This document shows positions 8,084 to 16,208 of a stretch of 44,415 bases of DNA, piece after piece. The notes under the pieces are model-generated. The model was not told where the DNA came from. It did not search any database and saw only the letters and a program-made list of their open reading frames with translations. The translations under genes were made by a program, and so were the position numbers. The DNA lies in NCBI GenBank assembly GCA_913049815.1, contig CAJWYI010000006.1, forward strand, positions 1 through 44,415, read 5' to 3'. Source of the DNA: an uncultured Gammaproteobacteria bacterium. GTDB lineage: Bacteria; Pseudomonadota; Gammaproteobacteria; Pseudomonadales; Azotimanducaceae. Every line of letters begins with the position of its first letter. Position 1 is the first letter of the stretch.

Positions 8084-9247
8084 ATGAGCAAAATTGACCG
8101 CGTCACCATTCAGACGTATGAATACACGCTCGATGACTTTGGCCCCGGCATTGGTGTCTACCAGCCTGGCGGTAAGCTGACCCTGACAAAGTTCCTGCTT
8201 ACCATTGATACCGATGATGGCCTCTCGGGGTGCTACGCTCCTCACTTCGGTGCAACACCACATGCAAGAGTACAGGTTCAGGAGATGGCCAGAAGTCTCA
8301 TCGGGATCGACCCTGAACAGCGCGAACGCATTTTCGAGCGACTGAAGCTCAGCCATCGTCACTATGATAAGACTGGCATCGCAATCATTGATACCGCACT
8401 CTGGGATCTTGCTGGAAAGAAGTACGGCATCCCCATTTCACAGCTACTCGGTGGATTTCGAACTCGACTACCCGTCTATGCAAGCACCACGTCCGGGCAG
8501 CGGTCACCGGGTGGTCTGGATAGTGTTGCACGCTATGCGGAATTCGCTGCCACGTGTCAGGAGGCAGGGATCGGTGCATTTAAAATTCATAGTTTCTTCG
8601 ACGGCAATCCCCGTACCGAAATCGACATCATGACCGCCGTTCGCGAGAGCGTCGGCACTGATATGAAACTGATGACAGACCCTGCTTCTTCACTGAAGTC
8701 ATTTGTAGACGCGGTTGAGGTGGGCAAAGCCTGTGACGACCTGGGATTCTTCTGGTACGAAGATCCCTATCGAGATGCGTCATCTAGTGCTGCTGCCCAC
8801 AAGCGACTGCGGGACTTCATTAAAACACCCATGCTTATTGCCGAACATATCCGAGGATTCGAACAGAAGGCTGACTTTGTCCTGGCCGGTGGTACCGACA
8901 TCATGCACATTGACCCCGAGCTTGATGGTGGAATCACAGGCACCATGAAACTGGCACATTTCTGTGACGCAATCGGGATGGAAGTGCAGCTGCACACGGC
9001 AGGACCCATGCATCGACATTGCATGGCAGCGATCCAGAACACATTATTTTATGAACTTGCCCTGGTCGGACCAGACAACACTCAGAATGGCATGCAGCCG
9101 CCCATCTATACCGATGGCTACGGCGATACTTTGAGTGACGTCGATGCTGATGGCTGTGTTTCAGTCCCTACAGGTCCTGGCCTGGGCGTGAGCTACGATC
9201 TCGAAAGAATCAATGACGGTGAACTGGACAGGGTTGAGTTTCGATAG
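8084..9247 (+). CDS. Mandelate racemase/muconate lactonizing (enolase-superfamily) enzyme
   Basis: 387 residues. N-terminal capping domain (about 1-130) followed by a modified TIM barrel. Metal ligands fall where expected: Asp199 (LMTDPAS), Glu226 (WYEDP) and Glu254 (IAEHI). The second-strand motif is Lys167-Ile-His169 (FKIHSF), that is KxH, and a His/Asp dyad is formed by His304 (QLHTAG) and Asp277 (MHIDPEL). This combination places it with the mandelate-racemase subgroup, which includes many acid-sugar dehydratases that abstract the proton next to a carboxylate using Mg2+. The substrate cannot be read from the sequence. It is followed by a GST gene and a DUF169 gene on the same strand, with short gaps suggesting an operon. 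Confidence 0.9.
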   Translation: MSKIDRVTIQTYEYTLDDFGPGIGVYQPGGKLTLTKFLLTIDTDDGLSGCYAPHFGATPHARVQVQEMARSLIGIDPEQRERIFERLKLSHRHYDKTGIAIIDTALWDLAGKKYGIPISQLLGGFRTRLPVYASTTSGQRSPGGLDSVARYAEFAATCQEAGIGAFKIHSFFDGNPRTEIDIMTAVRESVGTDMKLMTDPASSLKSFVDAVEVGKACDDLGFFWYEDPYRDASSSAAAHKRLRDFIKTPMLIAEHIRGFEQKADFVLAGGTDIMHIDPELDGGITGTMKLAHFCDAIGMEVQLHTAGPMHRHCMAAIQNTLFYELALVGPDNTQNGMQPPIYTDGYGDTLSDVDADGCVSVPTGPGLGVSYDLERINDGELDRVEFR

Positions 9248-9317
9248 ACCAACGCGTTTTGTGAGGGGCACATAAAAGCGCCACTTCAATGAAGGACATT
9301 CCAACAAGGGACATGAC

Positions 9318-10049
9318 ATGAGCCTGGACGTTTACACGGGTGCGACCCCCAACGGCTGGAAGATCAGCATCATGATCGAGGAACTGATTGATGCTGGCGT
9401 CGAACTGCCGCCTGTAAATTGGCACACAGTCAAGCTGAACGGCCAGCAATTCACGCCTGAATACATGGCGATCAACCCCAACCAGAAGCTGCCAACCATC
9501 GTGCACGACGGCAGACCCATCATGGAGAGTTGCGCAATCCTGCAATACTTGGGGGAAACGTTTCCAACTTCCCTCATGCCTCTGGATGAAGGACGTTGGG
9601 ATGTTGTCCAGTGGCTCTACTGGCAGGCAGCAAACATCGGACCTGTGTTTGGCAACAAGCTGAGTTACACCCGCTATATTAATGATGCCACGGACGAGCA
9701 GAAGGCCCACCCGTTGGCCCGATTCATGGCGGAAGCACTACGACTTGTGGCAGTACTCGATGCACAATTGGCGGAACACGACTACATCTGTGGCGAAGAC
9801 TATACCGTTGCGGATATTGCAACATGGTGCTGGATACGATCCTATAAGTGGTCAAAGGTAGACATCACGACAAAGCCAAGAGTCGTTGACTGGGTCCATC
9901 GTGTCCGGGCACGACCTGGCGTCGAGCGCGGCATCAGTTTTGGTGTACCAAAAGATGAAATCGACAAATTCAGTAAAGAGAGACGAAAGCAGTACCAACA
10001 GAACGGAGGCGGCATTGCTTCCAACAGTTCACTGCGATCAGACCTGTAA
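9318..10049 (+). CDS. Glutathione S-transferase family protein
   Basis: 243 residues. The thioredoxin-fold N-terminal domain (about 1-85) contains the early active-site stretch TGATPNGWKISIMIEEL, the cis-Pro region NQKLPTIVHDG and the glutathione-carboxylate motif MESCAILQYL. The all-helical C-terminal domain includes the conserved N-capping segment YTVADIATW (about 163-171). The layout resembles Ure2p/YfcG-like bacterial GSTs that start with YTxxTPNGxK. It probably conjugates or reduces an electrophilic or disulfide substrate in the cytosol. It lies between the enolase-superfamily gene (70-base gap) and the DUF169 gene (22-base gap), pointing to co-transcription in one catabolic or detoxification unit. 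Confidence 0.9.
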   Translation: MSLDVYTGATPNGWKISIMIEELIDAGVELPPVNWHTVKLNGQQFTPEYMAINPNQKLPTIVHDGRPIMESCAILQYLGETFPTSLMPLDEGRWDVVQWLYWQAANIGPVFGNKLSYTRYINDATDEQKAHPLARFMAEALRLVAVLDAQLAEHDYICGEDYTVADIATWCWIRSYKWSKVDITTKPRVVDWVHRVRARPGVERGISFGVPKDEIDKFSKERRKQYQQNGGGIASNSSLRSDL

Positions 10050-10071
10050 CCGCAAACAATCTGGAGACACC

Positions 10072-10854
10072 ATGTCTGATGTCATCACGAGCGACCTGAC
10101 TGCATTTGATGGACCCACAGTCGTCGGGGACCTCAATAGACTCCTAAGGCTTCGCACCACACCGATTGGCATGAAGCTCTTCGCGACAAAAGAAGAAATG
10201 GAGGCCATCCCTCGGATTCGAAGGCCCACCGACGTCCATACGACCGATCAGATTGTTGGTCAGGCATCCCGCAACGGCTGGACGGTGGGCATCACTGTCG
10301 ACGATCTGGTAGGTGCTCAATGTTCGACCGTCATTGGGCTGACGCCGCGATCCGATGAGTGGCTCTCTGGAGACCAAATGGCAGGCGTCTGGTACGCCAC
10401 CGAGGAAGATGCAGCTGCCCACCAGGCGTCAATGGATGTTGCGCAAGCGGGCACCTACCAGGCTATGGTCGTCAGTCCGCTAGCCAGCGGACGACTAAAC
10501 CCGCCAGATATCTGTCTGATCTATGCCACGCCTGCTCAGATGATCCTGTTCATCAATGGTCTTCAGTGGACTGGCTACAAGAAACTTGAATGGGGGTGTG
10601 TCGGTGAATCTGCCTGTGCAGACTCCTGGGGGCGCGCGCTCGCGACGGGAGAACCCAGTCTGTCAATTCCATGTTTTGCCGAGCGACGTTACGGTGGCGT
10701 GATGGAGGATGAATTGTTGATGGCTATCCCTCCTCACTTCCTGCCGAAGATAATTAGAGGATTAGACGCACTATCCGGCAATGGACTACGTTATCCGATC
10801 CCGCAGTACGGCGTAAATAACGACGTACGCGCCGGAATGGGCGTCAGCTATTGA
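10072..10854 (+). CDS. DUF169 family protein
   Basis: 260 residues from the ATG at 10072, preceded by a good ribosome binding site (CTGGAGACACC); longer in-frame starts upstream overlap the GST gene and are not used. The order of features fits DUF169: an N-terminal LNRLLRLRTTPIGMKLF, central VGAQCSTVIGL, LSPLASGRLNPPDICLIY-like middle (here VVSPLASGRLNPPD), the Cys-rich WGCVGESACADSW and the terminal SLSIPCFAERRYGG followed by ELLMAIP. The conserved Cys residues have led to suggestions of metal or cluster binding in this family, but the function is unknown. Last gene of the 8084-10854 unit; its 3' end overlaps the convergent helical-repeat gene by 11 bases. Confidence 0.9.
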   Translation: MSDVITSDLTAFDGPTVVGDLNRLLRLRTTPIGMKLFATKEEMEAIPRIRRPTDVHTTDQIVGQASRNGWTVGITVDDLVGAQCSTVIGLTPRSDEWLSGDQMAGVWYATEEDAAAHQASMDVAQAGTYQAMVVSPLASGRLNPPDICLIYATPAQMILFINGLQWTGYKKLEWGCVGESACADSWGRALATGEPSLSIPCFAERRYGGVMEDELLMAIPPHFLPKIIRGLDALSGNGLRYPIPQYGVNNDVRAGMGVSY

Positions 10855-11908
10855 CAGCAGTTAACCCCAGCGATGCACGAGTCTGATTGATAGTGGCTGC
10901 CGCCCAGGTTGGTTCATCCGGGCAACGCAGAACCAATCGTAGTTCAGCGCGCGCTTCCCGCGTCCGACCCAGACGGGTTAACGCACGCACACGCCACAAC
11001 GCAAGTAGTGGTGTCATGCCCTGATCATCACAATGATTGATTGGTATGTTCGCACTACGTCGGAAGCGATCTACCAAAGTCATAATGTCATCGTGCCTGC
11101 CCATTTTTTCCATCGCCCAAATCGCGCGAAGATAGAATCGGGCGTTAGAAGGGTATCGCTCCACAAGAAACATGATTTGTTCCAGACCCGCTTCATGATC
11201 ATTCTCCTGATCAGTCAGGATGTCACCATAGGGGTAGCGGGCACCGTGACCAAAGATGTGATCTGATAGTGCCGTTTCTTTGACTAGGGCCAACCCTTCC
11301 ACTGCGTTGCCACGAGGGATGAACCACAAGACCTGTCCAAGTGCTCGCACAAAGGGCGGCAGATTGTCCGTGAAATAAAGCAGAAGCCCATAGTTCATCT
11401 TCGCACCTTGAAGCGTCGGCTCCAGCTCGAGCGCACGTTTGTGCGAAGTCATCGCACGCGTCGTGGTGGTAATGGCGCGCAAGTATCGCCCACGAACAGC
11501 ATGAAGGTAACTGAGAGATACGTTCGAAGATCCACAGAAATGATGAGCCAGCGCATCATCTTCGTCACGCAGCAGACGGGCTTCGCAACCCATTAGGATT
11601 CGATCCGCAGTCTCCATGATTTCATCGTCGAGCGCGGTATAACGATCATCCCAGGACAGCCGCGTAGTCAATGCATTAAGGTAGGCAACGAGCGTCGCCA
11701 AATCGGGAACTGCTTCCGCGACCGCACGTCGACCCAGTGCCAATGCACCACTCGTATCGCCTCTCAGCAAACGAAACTGGATGTCGTAGGCAACACTCCC
11801 CGCTTCCGGGAAATCAACAGGGGCCTCATTGTTCTCAGCCAATGTGGGCGATGCATTCAGTAGCAAGACAAGCACGACGCTCCAAGCGATAGACGCAAGC
11901 TCTTTCAT
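10844..11908 (-). CDS. Secreted TPR-like helical-repeat protein
   Basis: 354 residues starting at the ATG at 11908; four codons further upstream only a TTG is available. A signal peptide is evident (KELASIAWSVVLVLLLNASPTLA, cleavage likely after TLA, residue about 24). The mature chain is almost entirely helical, with repeated Ala/Leu/Arg-rich units such as LRGDTSGALALGRRAVAEA, ITTTTRAMTSHKRALELEP and RTREARAELRLVLRC that resemble degenerate tetratricopeptide repeats. Several Cys residues are present (CEARLL, FCGSSN, NHCDDQ, RCPDEP), consistent with disulfides in the periplasm. Tetratricopeptide proteins mediate protein contacts, but the partner is unknown. It stands alone between unrelated genes. 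Confidence 0.75.
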   Translation of the reverse strand: MKELASIAWSVVLVLLLNASPTLAENNEAPVDFPEAGSVAYDIQFRLLRGDTSGALALGRRAVAEAVPDLATLVAYLNALTTRLSWDDRYTALDDEIMETADRILMGCEARLLRDEDDALAHHFCGSSNVSLSYLHAVRGRYLRAITTTTRAMTSHKRALELEPTLQGAKMNYGLLLYFTDNLPPFVRALGQVLWFIPRGNAVEGLALVKETALSDHIFGHGARYPYGDILTDQENDHEAGLEQIMFLVERYPSNARFYLRAIWAMEKMGRHDDIMTLVDRFRRSANIPINHCDDQGMTPLLALWRVRALTRLGRTREARAELRLVLRCPDEPTWAAATINQTRASLGLTAVNS

Positions 11909-12014
11909 GACGTCGGGCAAAATGACCTATTGGTTTGAAGTGAAATTCAGCGAACAGATGATTGGGCAAACGTCACGGATGATGTCGACGCATGTTGAGA
12001 GGACGACGTCTGCA

Positions 12015-13082
12015 CTAGCCGAGCCTGCGCTCCGGGTGTTTGACAGTTGGGGCACCCTTGGGGGGTTTACGCGTCTTGGCGTGACATAGACGTTTAACAT
12101 CCTTTCGTTCGCGGATGGTCAATCTATTGTCCGTCTCGGCAATTGTGTAGTTTTTCGCAGACATGGTCTTGTCAACCATGGGAAGCACCCATGACGGAGT
12201 TACCGCATTCAATATGGCGACACGGTCTTCGCCACTGACATTCAGTTCGTCACAGGCTCGATGCCAGGTTCGCGAGTCGTAGACGAGCGCTGAACCACTC
12301 GGCGCAGTCATTTGTTCGACATCCTTATGAACACCTTTGCCCATACGGGTGCCGCCAGTATTAAATTCTTCCGTTGGCCATTGCCGCAATGCAAAGGAAT
12401 CCGGCAGGTATTGTGTTGCCGCGTTATCCGCCCGAAACTCATCGACGCAAATGTTGTACTGCACGCCGAGAGGCTGATCATCACCCCAACGTTCTCGTTC
12501 CAGAACACCCGGATGATATGGATAATCCGTATGCCACCCCAGCGGAGGGAATTTACCCAGAAGCTCTTTCGCAGGTCGCATGCATGTGACGCTAGGGGGA
12601 TGGCAAAAGTGGATCGCGTTGGTACCAAGGTAGGTTTGCATCAGCCACAATGCAACAGGGTGCGTAACGACCCGTGCAACATCAACGCTCCACGTGACAC
12701 CGTCTCCGACACCAAGCCGACCGTCATTCTTCTGCTCGTTGCGGGCAATGCGACTCGCAACATCACCCTTCAGACGCAACACTTCATCACTCGTCATGAG
12801 GTTATCGAGAATCGTAAATCCTTCCTCTCTCAGCTCGGTAAGGTACTCGGAAGGAAATCTTACTGGCCCCGGACGCATGAACAACGTCGCACCTTCGATA
12901 TCCGTTGTGGTCACTGCACCCGTTTCACCATCGGTGGTCTGTCGTAAGACCGTTCCATAAACAGCATTGTGCAATCCACCGGGATGTTGTTGCCAGATGG
13001 CCGCATCATTCGCTGTCAAAAGATAACGGCCATCACCATGCAGGGACTCGCCTGCGCTATTGGAGAGTAAGTAAGTGTTCAT
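12015..13082 (-). CDS. Phytanoyl-CoA dioxygenase (PhyH) family oxygenase
   Basis: 355 residues. A double-stranded beta-helix Fe(II)/2-oxoglutarate oxygenase: the facial triad is visible as H-x-D in GWHTDYPYHP (about residues 183-192) and the distal His in RTWHRACDELN (about 273-283), followed by an Arg (DRVAIL) suited to 2-oxoglutarate binding. The N-terminal 70 residues precede the usual PhyH start (REEGFTILDNLMTSDEVLRL) and are not recognisable. The C-terminal tail is strongly basic. Hydroxylation of a small molecule or a CoA ester is likely; the substrate is unknown. Its start overlaps the 3' end of the broken DUF5990 gene by 26 bases, so both were probably one transcript. Confidence 0.85.
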   Translation of the reverse strand: MNTYLLSNSAGESLHGDGRYLLTANDAAIWQQHPGGLHNAVYGTVLRQTTDGETGAVTTTDIEGATLFMRPGPVRFPSEYLTELREEGFTILDNLMTSDEVLRLKGDVASRIARNEQKNDGRLGVGDGVTWSVDVARVVTHPVALWLMQTYLGTNAIHFCHPPSVTCMRPAKELLGKFPPLGWHTDYPYHPGVLERERWGDDQPLGVQYNICVDEFRADNAATQYLPDSFALRQWPTEEFNTGGTRMGKGVHKDVEQMTAPSGSALVYDSRTWHRACDELNVSGEDRVAILNAVTPSWVLPMVDKTMSAKNYTIAETDNRLTIRERKDVKRLCHAKTRKPPKGAPTVKHPERRLG

Positions 13083-13545
13083 GGGAAGCAGTATACTGGC
13101 AGTAGGGAGTTTCAGGCAGGGTTTTACGTCCAGCCTCCGTAAAGTAGTGGTACCAACGCGAGCGCACCTTTCCAGCTTTAGTCATGCCATCAAAGCTCGC
13201 TTCTAGCACGAGATCATCACTTGCCAACACCGATGTCACCATGCGCTAAGGCATCATATACACCGGTACTTTGATGCGACCTCTTGAAGACGAGTCTTTA
13301 CCTCGCCCCTGGATACTTACGGAGAAGTAGAAAAATCGATCGTTTAGCAAATATTGCGCAAAGGGCCCACCAAAGTTGGTTTTGACTTGATTCACCGTCA
13401 TTCGGAGTTCAAATACCAGATCAGAACCATCTGTATTGACCGCAAACTCACGCACCGCTTGATCTGCCTTACCTTTCTGGGGGGCATAGACAGAATTGTG
13501 TGGAGGCGCAAGTACCCTGAGCCTAACCGCAACAGAGTCAGTCAT
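13057..13545 (-). pseudogene. DUF5990 family gene interrupted by an in-frame amber codon
   Basis: From the ATG at 13545 the frame reads a DUF5990-like N-terminal part: SVAVRLRVLAPP, the VFELRMTV strand, then FGGPFAQYLLNDRFFYFSV and GRIKVPVYMMP. A TAG at 13246-13248 then stops it. Translation continues in exactly the same frame with RMVTSVLASDDLVLEASFDG and TKAGKVRSRWYHYF, which fits the C-terminal part of the domain (the LEAxVxGTxKxG pattern), ending at TAA 13057-13059. Together the two halves give about 160 codons, near the family's usual length. The simplest reading is a CAG-to-TAG change. The domain call rests on remembered family patterns. Function of DUF5990 is unknown. Positioned just upstream of the PhyH gene. 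Confidence 0.65.
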
Positions 13546-13676
13546 TGATCCAGAATAGGTCCATCTGCTCTCCACCCACATTCGTTCACCGATATGGGAT
13601 CCATGCGGTATTGTTGACCGCCTTTGAGCCCTGTGATTAATTCACCTGACCCTGAAAGGATGCCGCGAGGAACACG

Positions 13677-14651
13677 ATGAGCTACATTCAGATCACACCT
13701 ATGCCAGATAAGGTCTTCGGTGCCACCGTCACCGGGGTCAAACTGGCGGAACTGACCGATGACTCCTTCACCAAGATTCACCAGGCGTTCCTGGCGTATG
13801 GCTTCCTCCTTTTTCCAGGGCAATTCCTGAGCGATACCGAGAACATTGCTTTCGGTGAGCGGTTTGGAGAACTGGAGTTTGGGGCCAATCCCATGTCCAA
13901 CCAGCATCGGCACCGCGATGGTTCCTACGGCCAGGTCTTCGATGTCGATACCCAGCGAATGCGCACGAATGTTGGTAACGAAGCGTGGCACACAGACTCC
14001 ACCTACAAACCACTGTCTAGCAAATGCGCGATGTTGTCCGCTGTGACCGTACCAAAGAAAGGCGGCGAAACCGCGCTGGCCGATCAGCGCGCTGCCTACG
14101 AAGCCCTGGACCAGGCCACGCAAGACCGTATCGCAAATCTATCTGCATACCACTCCACGGAATTCTCACAGGCGAACGATCTCGGCGACTTTCCACCCCG
14201 TGAAACAGACTCCATCTATCATGGTGAAGCATACCTTCGACCAATGGTCAAAATGCATCCGGAAACCGGCCGGCCGAATCTGTTTGTTGGCCGGCATGCT
14301 TTTGGCATTCCCGGGCTTGAGCGATCCGAAAGCCGCGCCTTGTTGAAACAGCTGATCGATTTTGTCGTCTCAGACGAGTCGCGTGTGTATACCCACCCGT
14401 GGACCGAGGGCGACACGTTGCTCTGGGATAATCGTTACGTGCTGCATCGGGCTATGCCTTACAACTACTCAGAGCCGAGAGTTTTGATTGGTACCCGTAT
14501 CGCCGGAGACCACGAAACAGAACTGGCATACTATCCTTCAGACCCTGCGGCACAAGCTGGCAGGGAGGCACTCGATACAGAACTTTCGATCCTGCGCAAT
14601 GAAACTGTCGACAGGCGGTATGGTGCGACAACCGCGGAGCGAGTCATCTGA
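13677..14651 (+). CDS. TauD/TfdA family 2-oxoglutarate-dependent dioxygenase
   Basis: 324 residues. The start is supported by AGG about nine bases upstream (GCGAGGAACACG). The N-terminus has the family's short lead-in (FGATVTGVKLAELTDD and FLAYGFLLFPGQFLSD). The iron ligands are His105 and Asp107 in NEAWHTDSTY and His257 in LWDNRYVLHRAM, and Arg268 (PRVLIGTR) should bind 2-oxoglutarate. KKGGETALADQRAAYEAL is the typical loop after the first ligands. Members hydroxylate compounds such as taurine, phenoxyacetates or alkyl sulfates; the substrate here is not readable. Its stop overlaps the start of the next PhyH gene by one base (TGATG), so the two are translationally coupled and may act on successive positions of one compound. 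Confidence 0.92.
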   Translation: MSYIQITPMPDKVFGATVTGVKLAELTDDSFTKIHQAFLAYGFLLFPGQFLSDTENIAFGERFGELEFGANPMSNQHRHRDGSYGQVFDVDTQRMRTNVGNEAWHTDSTYKPLSSKCAMLSAVTVPKKGGETALADQRAAYEALDQATQDRIANLSAYHSTEFSQANDLGDFPPRETDSIYHGEAYLRPMVKMHPETGRPNLFVGRHAFGIPGLERSESRALLKQLIDFVVSDESRVYTHPWTEGDTLLWDNRYVLHRAMPYNYSEPRVLIGTRIAGDHETELAYYPSDPAAQAGREALDTELSILRNETVDRRYGATTAERVI

Positions 14652-15739
14652 TGCGTAACCTCGCCCCTTACCCCTATAAGGACCTGGATACAGAAGACTG
14701 GTGGCATCCTGAGATCCCTGCGGGTGATCCTGAGACAGATTGCATTCTCTCTCAGGAACAGGTTGAACAGTGTCGTGTCAATGGCTTCCTGGTCTTGGCT
14801 CAGTTGTGGCCTGAGAAACTTATCGAAAGAGCCGCTACGGAAGCACGACAACGTCATCCTCGTGAACACGTCGTTGAGAATAACGGCGGCTTCAGTGCCA
14901 TGCCCTGGGTGCACCACGACAAACACGCGGATTCAAACACGGGTTCAGCAGATGCGGCGCTCAACCACATGACTATTCATCGCAACGCGCTGAAAGCGGT
15001 CGCCCAGGTCATGGGTGTCACACCGATGGAATTGCGTCTAAGCCAGTCGCACGTAATCGCAAAATACGGCAGAGAAGTTCCGGACCCCCACGATCCGAGC
15101 AGGACCATCATGGCTGAGGATCAGGACATACACGTTGACTACGGTAACAATACGCTGGTCGTACCACCGCATACCTCAAGACCGGATGGCATCGCCTGTC
15201 TCTGTTACTACAGCGAGGTCGACGAATGCGCTGGTGCAACACACTTTGCCCTGCCAACACCTGGTGAACTCACCTCCTATTCACCTGAACAATTCAATGC
15301 ACCGAACTTTGTCTTCGGTACCCGAAACGGGTCAGCCGCTACAGACCAGGGACCACGTTCGGAAGCCAATACGCGAAGGCTCTATGCTGAAGAAAAACCT
15401 ATTTGTTACGCGCCTGGAACCTGTATCATCTATGGTCTGAACGCGTGGCATCGAGGGACCCCGGTGAATCCGGACCAGATTCGATATACACATCATCACG
15501 TATGGCGTCATCGGGAGGCAGAGTGGGTTAACTGGCAATCACTGGCGCCGAGAATGTCAGCGATGCCATCGCTCTATTTGTCTGGATTGTCTGTCCTTCA
15601 ACGCACAGTCCTCGGTTTTCCTGCACCAGGAGATCGATATTGGACAGCCGATACACTTGATGCCGTGGGTCAGCGCTATCCGGAAATGGACATGTCGCCC
15701 TACCGTTCTGCCGCGGTTCTCAGCCACGACCACTGGTAA
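14651..15739 (+). CDS. Phytanoyl-CoA dioxygenase (PhyH)-like protein
   Basis: 362 residues, starting at the ATG that overlaps the TauD stop by one base. It shows the PhyH N-terminal pattern QVEQCRVNGFLVLAQLWPEKLIERA, an iron-binding H-x-D in QDIHVDYGNN (about 160-164), and a distal His in NAWHRGTP followed by RYTHHHVWRH, which offers the cosubstrate Arg. The facial triad looks complete. There is no signal peptide. The first 30 residues are Pro/Asp-rich. It is unlike its TauD neighbour in sequence, so the pair is not a duplication. Coupled translation suggests joint use, perhaps sequential oxidation of the same substrate. Substrate unknown. Confidence 0.85.
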   Translation: MRNLAPYPYKDLDTEDWWHPEIPAGDPETDCILSQEQVEQCRVNGFLVLAQLWPEKLIERAATEARQRHPREHVVENNGGFSAMPWVHHDKHADSNTGSADAALNHMTIHRNALKAVAQVMGVTPMELRLSQSHVIAKYGREVPDPHDPSRTIMAEDQDIHVDYGNNTLVVPPHTSRPDGIACLCYYSEVDECAGATHFALPTPGELTSYSPEQFNAPNFVFGTRNGSAATDQGPRSEANTRRLYAEEKPICYAPGTCIIYGLNAWHRGTPVNPDQIRYTHHHVWRHREAEWVNWQSLAPRMSAMPSLYLSGLSVLQRTVLGFPAPGDRYWTADTLDAVGQRYPEMDMSPYRSAAVLSHDHW

Positions 15740-16060
15740 GCAAGTGAATCGCGTCTGGCGTCGTCGCGACAAACAGGATCGTCTACTCCACGCAAGGAGG
15801 ACAAGTCCCGATCCCATTAACGCCATGATAGGTGGTTCCCATACAACACGTTCGTGAGTCCGCAGGATCGGTGACTCAAGTTCCAACGTTATAGCCCTCG
15901 CGATATCAATTTGGGCCGGAACGACACTCGAAGCCGGTCCCTCCCCCGCGGCTTCACCCATGAGCACCACCACCAGAAGAGAACCTGAGAGGGCCGTGGA
16001 GAGCCAACGAATATCGCGACCTAGGCGATCAGTGCGGTTATCATGTTCTCGGTCAGACAT
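15557..16060 (-). CDS. Possible small secreted protein with a PEP-CTERM-like tail
   Basis: The 469 bases between the PhyH genes 14651-15739 and 16209-17318 contain no clear gene on the plus strand. On the minus strand an ORF from 16060 gives a plausible signal peptide (IRWLSTALSGSLLVVVLMGEAAG, residues about 18-40), a short middle part, and then VWEPPIMALMGSGLVLLAWSR (about 72-92). The latter resembles a PEP-CTERM sorting signal: a Pro-Glu-Pro-like motif, one membrane helix and an Arg cluster. After this tail the frame does not stop but runs on antisense through the last 183 bases of the PhyH gene, so the real stop may be lost. No exosortase gene is in the window. Could equally be chance coding. 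Low confidence. Confidence 0.22.
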   Translation of the reverse strand: MSDREHDNRTDRLGRDIRWLSTALSGSLLVVVLMGEAAGEGPASSVVPAQIDIARAITLELESPILRTHERVVWEPPIMALMGSGLVLLAWSRRSCLSRRRQTRFTCLPVVVAENRGRTVGRHVHFRIALTHGIKCIGCPISISWCRKTEDCALKDRQSRQIERWHR

Positions 16061-16208
16061 ATCCAAGCGGCGCAATCTACCCGTATGTTTTGAATCTGCG
16101 GTAAGGGGTCTGTGAGTACGCTGTAAGTTTTGAGCCAATATAGGGTGCTTGCCTCAAAAGGAGGGTTTCGTTACTTTTCCCAATTGCCCAGACCACACCA
16201 GAGGTCAA

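Noticed and set aside
11033-11596. Plus-strand ORFs opposite the helical-repeat gene
   Set aside because: They are antisense shadows with no RBS and no protein-like composition.
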